NCBI RefSeq assembly: GCF_900105165.1 | Contig: NZ_LT629740.1 | Location: 310,001 to 374,000 of the forward strand | Direction: 5' to 3' | Origin: Mucilaginibacter mallensis | Lineage (GTDB): Bacteria; Bacteroidota; Bacteroidia; Sphingobacteriales; Sphingobacteriaceae | Length of the DNA stretch: 64,000 bases | Shown: positions 59,918 to 64,000 of the stretch, in pieces | How the letters are laid out: the number at the start of each line of letters is the position of its first letter | How positions within the stretch are numbered: the stretch's first letter is position 1 | Position numbers and translations under genes: made by a program | The notes under the pieces: generated by a model | Database searches by the model: none | The model's input: the letters and a program-made list of their open reading frames with translations, nothing else | Told to the model about the DNA's origin: nothing

Positions 59918-61408
59918 TTAGTTTAGTGCGTTATAAAGTTGATTAATTTCAGTAGCGGTGACAGCACGGCTATAAATACGGATATCATTAAGTGATCCAT
60001 TAAAAAAATAGCTGGTTCCGATACTTGGATTATCCGCGCCAATATAAAGCATTGCGGTTATTGAGGCATTTGCCTTTGATATATTGATAGTACTATCGCT
60101 TAATGCACCATCTACATAAATACGAAGTTTTTGATGATCACCATAGCTATAAGTACTGGTTACCATATGCCAGCTATTAAGGCCAATAACGGTTGCTCCT
60201 ACTGCATTGGTACTTCCACCACCCGGGCCATAGCTGAGCACTCCGATTGGGCTTCCTAAATTGCCTGTGACACTCATGTTCCAGCCATTGTTAGCCCCTG
60301 TAATTCTCTTGCTCAATAAAACTGAACCATACGAACTATTATATGCAGCTATTTTAACCCATGCATTTAAGGTAAAGGAAGTATCGTTTAAGCGAAGGGC
60401 CGCATTGTCCGGCACAGAGACGTAGCTGCTTGTTCCGTTAAAACTATAAGCGCCGATAGGGTTGCCAAACCTGTCTGAGGTAGTGGTTACTGTACTTAAT
60501 GTACCGTTGTTACCATTACCCGATAGGTCATTGGCGGTATTTGTAAGTGGCCAATAAGCTACCAGTCCTGCTGTAGGAGCTGTAGTAGCATTATAAAGTT
60601 GATTAATTTCAGTAGGGGTGATAGCACGGCTATAAATACGGATATCATTAAGTGATCCATTAAAAAAATAACTGGTTCCGATACTTGGATTATCCGCGCC
60701 AATATAAAGCATTGCGGTTATTGAGGCATTTGCCTTTGATATATTGATAGTACTATCGCTTAATGCACCATCTACATAAATACGAAGTTTTTGATGATTA
60801 CCATAGCTATAAGTACTGGTTACCATATGCCAGCTATTAAGGCCAATAACGGTTGCTCCTACTGCATTGGTACTTCCACCACCCGGACCATAGCTGAGCA
60901 CTCCGATTGGACTTCCTAAATTGCCTGTGACGCTCATGTTCCAGCCATTGTTAGCCCCTGTAATTCTCTTGCTCAATAAAACTGAACCATACGAACTATT
61001 ATATGCGGCTATTTTAACCCATGCATTTAAGGTAAAGGAAGTATCGTTTAAGCGAAGGGCCGCATTGTCCGGCACAGAGACGTAGCTGCTTGTTCCGTTA
61101 AAACTATAAGCGCCAGTAGAATTGCCAAACCTGTCTGAGGTAGTGGTTACTGTACTTAATGTACCATTATTACCATTACCTGATAGGTCATAAGCAGTAT
61201 TTGCAAATGTCCAATAAGCTACTAAGCCATTAGAAATTGTGCTTGGGATAGCATTCAACGATCGATCTTTCAGATTGAGCTTTTTAGTTGAACTTAGTGG
61301 GGTAGTAGAATCACTTTTTTTACATGATGAGAATGCTGTAATAAGAACAGCGACCCCTAAAACCATCCTGGTTATAGGGGAAATTTGTGGTGAAGAATAG
61401 GTTTTCAT
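59918..61408 (-). CDS. Lipoprotein with two near-identical LamG domains
   Basis: 496 residues. A lipobox (ITAFSSC, Cys about 29) is followed by two concanavalin-A/LamG-like domains of 220 residues, each running from LVAYW through DNAALRLNDTSFTLNAWVKI and HMVTSTYSYG to SLNDIRIYSRA. At the DNA level the repeats have an exact period of 660 bases (59931 onward and 60591 onward) with only about 20 differences, so the duplication is recent or kept uniform by conversion. LamG domains bind glycans or proteins at the cell surface. It is anchored in the outer membrane by its lipid; partner unknown. It has its own terminator. Confidence 0.88.
   Translation of the reverse strand: MKTYSSPQISPITRMVLGVAVLITAFSSCKKSDSTTPLSSTKKLNLKDRSLNAIPSTISNGLVAYWTFANTAYDLSGNGNNGTLSTVTTTSDRFGNSTGAYSFNGTSSYVSVPDNAALRLNDTSFTLNAWVKIAAYNSSYGSVLLSKRITGANNGWNMSVTGNLGSPIGVLSYGPGGGSTNAVGATVIGLNSWHMVTSTYSYGNHQKLRIYVDGALSDSTINISKANASITAMLYIGADNPSIGTSYFFNGSLNDIRIYSRAITPTEINQLYNATTAPTAGLVAYWPLTNTANDLSGNGNNGTLSTVTTTSDRFGNPIGAYSFNGTSSYVSVPDNAALRLNDTSFTLNAWVKIAAYNSSYGSVLLSKRITGANNGWNMSVTGNLGSPIGVLSYGPGGGSTNAVGATVIGLNSWHMVTSTYSYGDHQKLRIYVDGALSDSTINISKANASITAMLYIGADNPSIGTSYFFNGSLNDIRIYSRAVTATEINQLYNALN
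59931..61220. repeat. 660-bp tandem direct repeat inside the LamG gene
   Basis: Two copies, about 59931-60570 and 60591-61230, differ at about 20 of 640 positions by hand comparison, and no indels are needed. Most differences lie near the distal ends of the units; a central block of more than 100 bases is identical. Confidence 0.9.
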
Positions 61409-61525
61409 ACTTGATTTTTTGTGAAAAGGTAACTAAAGGTTTATTCTGTAAATATATAATAACTACAGAATAAACAAAATTATCTATATATTAAATAATT
61501 AATCTATATGAAAATATAGTACGCA

Positions 61526-61561
61526 AAAAAGCCGGATTCATTTATTTGAATCCGGCTTTTT
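61526..61561 (-). terminator. Terminator of typA
   Basis: A perfect 15-bp stem AAAAAGCCGGATTCA (61526-61540) with its inverse at 61547-61561 and a 6-base loop; the T-run follows on the minus strand. Confidence 0.92.
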
Positions 61562-61581
61562 AGTATTGGTTAATTATATTC

Positions 61582-63393
61582 TTATTGCGACTGGAATTTC
61601 TTAGCGTTGATCCTTCTTTCATTTTCATTCAGATAGATCTTGCGTAAGCGAATGCTTTGCGGCGTAACTTCGATGTACTCATCAGCCTGTATGTATTCCA
61701 TTGATTCTTCCAATGAGAATTTGATAGCAGGTGCTATACGAACGTTGGTATCGCTACCTGATGCACGCATGTTGGTTAACTGCTTGCCTTTAGTAAGGTT
61801 AATGACCAAATCGTTATCGCGGATGTGCTCGCCTAATACCTGGCCTTCGTAAACTTCAACTCCCGGATCGATGTGGAAACGACCACGATCCTGTAATTTA
61901 TCAATAGCGAAGGCAGTGGTTTTACCGGTATCCATTGATACCAATACACCATTTAAACGACCCGGGATCTGACCTTTCCATGGTTCGTATGCTTTAAAGC
62001 GGTGAGCCATGATAGCTTCGCCACCCGTTGCTGTTAATACGTTGTTACGTAAACCAATGATACCACGTGCAGGGATATCAAACTCTAAGTGCTGTAAATC
62101 GCCTTTTGGCTCCATTACTAACAGATCGCCTTTACGTTGTGTTACCAGTTCGATAACCTTACCAGCAACATCGCCCGGTACATCAACAATAAGGGTTTCA
62201 ACCGGCTCACATTTAACACCATCAATTTCTTTGATGATAACCTGTGGCTGGCCTACCTGTAACTCATAACCTTCGCGGCGCATAGTCTCTATCAATACTG
62301 ATAAATGGAGAATACCACGGCCATACACTAAGTATGAATCAGGCGATTCGGTTTCAACAACCTTAAGCGCCAGGTTTTTTTCCATCTCTTTGTACAAACG
62401 GTCGCGCAAGTGGCGTGAAGTAACAAATTTACCTTCTTTACCAAAGAATGGTGAAGTATTGATGGTGAATAGCATGTTCATGGTAGGCTCATCAATATGG
62501 ATAACTTCCAGTTGTTCCGGTTTATCAAAATCGGCAATAGTATCGCCAATATCAAAACCTTCAATACCTACAACTGCGCAAATATCGCCTGAACTTACTT
62601 CTGTAGCCTTAACTTTACCTAAGCCTTCAAAAGTATATAATTCCTTTATTCTTGATTTCTGGATTCTGCCATCACGTTTAACCAGCGATACCGGCATGTT
62701 TTCCTTAATAGTACCACGTGCAACACGACCAACCGCGATACGGCCTACGAAAGATGAATAATCTAACGAAGTGATCTGCATTTGCAAAGTACCTTCAGCT
62801 ATTGGTGCCGGTGGAATGTTTTCCAGGATAGCATCCATTAACGGGAAGATATCAGTTGTTGGTTGTTTCCAATCTGTGCTCATCCAGCCTTGTTTTGATG
62901 AACCGTAGATAACCGGGAAATCCAGTTGATCTTCAGTTGCTTCAAGGTTGAAGAACAATTCAAATATTTGTTCATAAACTTCTTCAGGGCGACAGTTTTC
63001 CTTATCAACCTTGTTTACAACAACAATTGGTTTTAAGCCTAAAGCCAAAGCCTTTTGCGTTACAAAACGGGTTTGAGGCATAGCGCCTTCAAAAGCATCG
63101 CAAAGTAACAAAACGCCATCGGCCATTTTTAATACACGTTCAACCTCACCGCCAAAGTCGGCGTGACCAGGTGTATCAATGATGTTGATCTTAACATCTT
63201 TGTACATTACCGAAACGTTTTTTGATACGATGGTAATACCACGTTCACGTTCCAGGTCATTGTTATCCAGTATCAGTTCACCGGTTGATTCGTTGTCCCT
63301 AAAAATTGAACAAGCATGTAGAATTTTATCAACCAGAGTAGTCTTACCGTGGTCAACGTGAGCGATAATCGCTATGTTTCTTATTTTTTGCAT
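61582..63393 (-). CDS. typA: Translational GTPase TypA/BipA
   Basis: 603 residues, family length. G1 is AHVDHGKTT, G2 lies in ERERGITI, G3 is DTPGHADFGGEV and G4 is NKVDKENCRP. The EF-G-like domains follow (EGFDIGDTIADFDKPEQLEV, REGYELQVGQPQVIIKEIDG), and the C-terminal TypA-specific part includes LTKGKQLTNMRASGSD. It binds ribosomes and aids assembly or growth under stress. It is monocistronic, with a promoter box and a terminator. Confidence 0.97.
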   Translation of the reverse strand: MQKIRNIAIIAHVDHGKTTLVDKILHACSIFRDNESTGELILDNNDLERERGITIVSKNVSVMYKDVKINIIDTPGHADFGGEVERVLKMADGVLLLCDAFEGAMPQTRFVTQKALALGLKPIVVVNKVDKENCRPEEVYEQIFELFFNLEATEDQLDFPVIYGSSKQGWMSTDWKQPTTDIFPLMDAILENIPPAPIAEGTLQMQITSLDYSSFVGRIAVGRVARGTIKENMPVSLVKRDGRIQKSRIKELYTFEGLGKVKATEVSSGDICAVVGIEGFDIGDTIADFDKPEQLEVIHIDEPTMNMLFTINTSPFFGKEGKFVTSRHLRDRLYKEMEKNLALKVVETESPDSYLVYGRGILHLSVLIETMRREGYELQVGQPQVIIKEIDGVKCEPVETLIVDVPGDVAGKVIELVTQRKGDLLVMEPKGDLQHLEFDIPARGIIGLRNNVLTATGGEAIMAHRFKAYEPWKGQIPGRLNGVLVSMDTGKTTAFAIDKLQDRGRFHIDPGVEVYEGQVLGEHIRDNDLVINLTKGKQLTNMRASGSDTNVRIAPAIKFSLEESMEYIQADEYIEVTPQSIRLRKIYLNENERRINAKKFQSQ

Positions 63394-63417
63394 GAAAATG
63401 CGCCTCTAAATTTGGCG

Positions 63418-63425
63418 CAAAGGTA
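63418..63425 (-). promoter_or_regulatory. -7 box TACCTTTG of typA
   Basis: An exact TAnnTTTG match on the minus strand, 24 bases before the typA ATG at 63393. No clear -33 partner. Confidence 0.55.
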
Positions 63426-63612
63426 CGGTTAATATATGAGATTTTAAAGCGAATGCAAATGATTGAGTAATAATGACAAATGATTGAGCTATTTAGCCTG
63501 AAATTAATGCGGCTAAAGCAGGTATTGAAACATAAAATTGGGTCAATAAAACCCACGTATCTGGTAGGTACACGGAAATTGAATTTTGCTTTTTTTTAAT
63601 TCCCTCCCCACG

Positions 63613-63638
63613 GTAGGGGTTTCATTAAACCCCTACCT
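63613..63638. repeat. GC-rich palindrome between typA and the aquaporin gene
   Basis: GGTAGGGGTTT (63613-63623) pairs perfectly with AAACCCCTACC (63628-63638) with a 4-base loop. Outer CCCTCCCC and GGGAAGG stretches are imperfectly inverted. It lies in a 433-base gap between divergent genes and resembles the GC-rich repeats at 35243 and 16926. The rest of the gap holds only the two promoter boxes. Confidence 0.55.
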
Positions 63639-63773
63639 CCTCCTTCCCCAGGGAAGGAATCGCACATTGCCACCTCTCATAAAACCCTCTTGTCTGCCGC
63701 CTAATCCTACCTAACCAAAAAATCTAACTGTTTATTCCCCTATAAAACATTGTTTATCAATTATAAAATATCC

Positions 63774-63781
63774 TACCTTTA
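63774..63781 (+). promoter_or_regulatory. Near-consensus promoter TTG-N21-TACCTTTA of the aquaporin gene
   Basis: TACCTTTA differs from TAnnTTTG only in the last base, and TTG at 63750-63752 has the expected distance of about 21 bases. It lies 45 bases before the ATG at 63827. Confidence 0.45.
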
Positions 63782-63826
63782 TTATACCAATTAATTTTAT
63801 TTCTACTCACGTAAATCAATCACATT

Positions 63827-64000
63827 ATGAAAAAGTATCTAGCCGAGTTCATCGGGACGTTTTCTTTAGTATTGTTTGGATGCGGCGCTGCCGTAGTAGC
63901 CGGTAAATCAATTCCAATAACTGTTGCAGATGCACCTGCAGGCATAGGTCTGTTAGGCATAGCGTTAGCGTTTGGTTTTGCGGTTGTTGTAATGTGCTAT
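63827..64000 (+). CDS. MIP-family aquaporin, N-terminal part
   Basis: 58 codons before the window ends. [20 protein letters not shown] matches the first helix of AqpZ-type channels, and [18 protein letters not shown] is the second, with the NPA region still to come. It should be a water or small-solute channel of the inner membrane. Water versus glycerol specificity cannot be judged from this part. Confidence 0.88.
   Translation, partial: MKKYLAEFIGTFSLVLFGCGAAVVAGKSIPITVADAPAGIGLLGIALAFGFAVVVMCY

Noticed and set aside
63353..63556. 67-codon minus-strand frame overlapping the typA start
   Set aside because: It overlaps the typA promoter and start codon, has a biased composition and no family pattern.
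1..64000. tRNA, rRNA, prophage, IS transposase or integrase genes
   Set aside because: None of the expected sequence motifs was seen on either strand by reading; a tRNAscan or ISfinder search was not possible here.

Overview
The window looks like a chromosomal segment of a Bacteroidota bacterium of the family Sphingobacteriaceae (Mucilaginibacter or Pedobacter-like; genus inferred, not proven). Supporting signs are type IX secretion and gliding-type proteins (GldJ, PorV, PorP/SprF and a CHU_C-tailed adhesin), LytS/LytTR signalling, promoter boxes of the Bacteroidota form TAnnTTTG, few strong Shine-Dalgarno sites, and a moderate GC content near 40 percent by eye. Almost all of it is ordinary single-copy chromosomal sequence; I see no prophage, IS transposase, CRISPR array, tRNA or rRNA.

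Layout. 1-5.6 kb: end of a glycosyltransferase, a methyltransferase, an outer-membrane barrel, a secreted GH3 hexosaminidase, an epimerase-like oxidoreductase, a broken YciI gene and a membrane protein. 5.7-12.4 kb: a fused UvrD-like helicase/Fe-S nuclease, an M28 peptidase and an ABC-2 exporter with a small coupled leader ORF. 12.7-15 kb: a LytS-type kinase and LytTR regulator with a small secreted-peptide gene between them. 15-19.9 kb: a GIY-YIG gene inside inverted repeats, PlsC, Nudix, metK behind a SAM-II-type riboswitch, a lipid kinase and a SUI1 factor. 20.3-26.1 kb: an ExbB-ExbD-ExbD-TonB energising operon extended by a PstS-like lipoprotein and a TPR protein. 26.2-40.2 kb: a complete complex I locus nuoABCDEFGHIJKLMN carrying two extra 59-residue twin membrane proteins between nuoE and nuoF, and a small four-helix-bundle gene flanked by inverted repeats between nuoF and nuoG. 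40.2-45.1 kb: DedA, pyrophosphatase, CorC-like protein, RsmE, a DUF4159 protein and a biotin carrier. 45.2-55.2 kb: gldJ, porV, ispF, a glycosyltransferase and a PorP/SprF plus 1526-residue T9SS-type adhesin pair. 55.3-59.4 kb: a polysaccharide cluster (flippase, two methyltransferases, a glycosyltransferase). 59.4-64 kb: a LamG remnant, a lipoprotein with two almost identical LamG domains, typA, and the start of an aquaporin.

The most interesting signals are non-coding. Three loci carry inverted pairs of short hairpins headed by GTCAT, resembling the REP/REPIN architecture of Proteobacteria; in one the pair encloses a GIY-YIG nuclease gene. A second small ORF (S23/four-helix-bundle family) sits in the same kind of frame, with 36-base arms, inside the nuo operon. 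Two other palindrome families occur in paired and single form. The metK leader matches SAM-II riboswitches including pseudoknot covariation, with an extra hairpin inserted into loop 1. The twin microproteins in the nuo operon are translationally coupled and are candidates for unrecognised complex I accessory factors.
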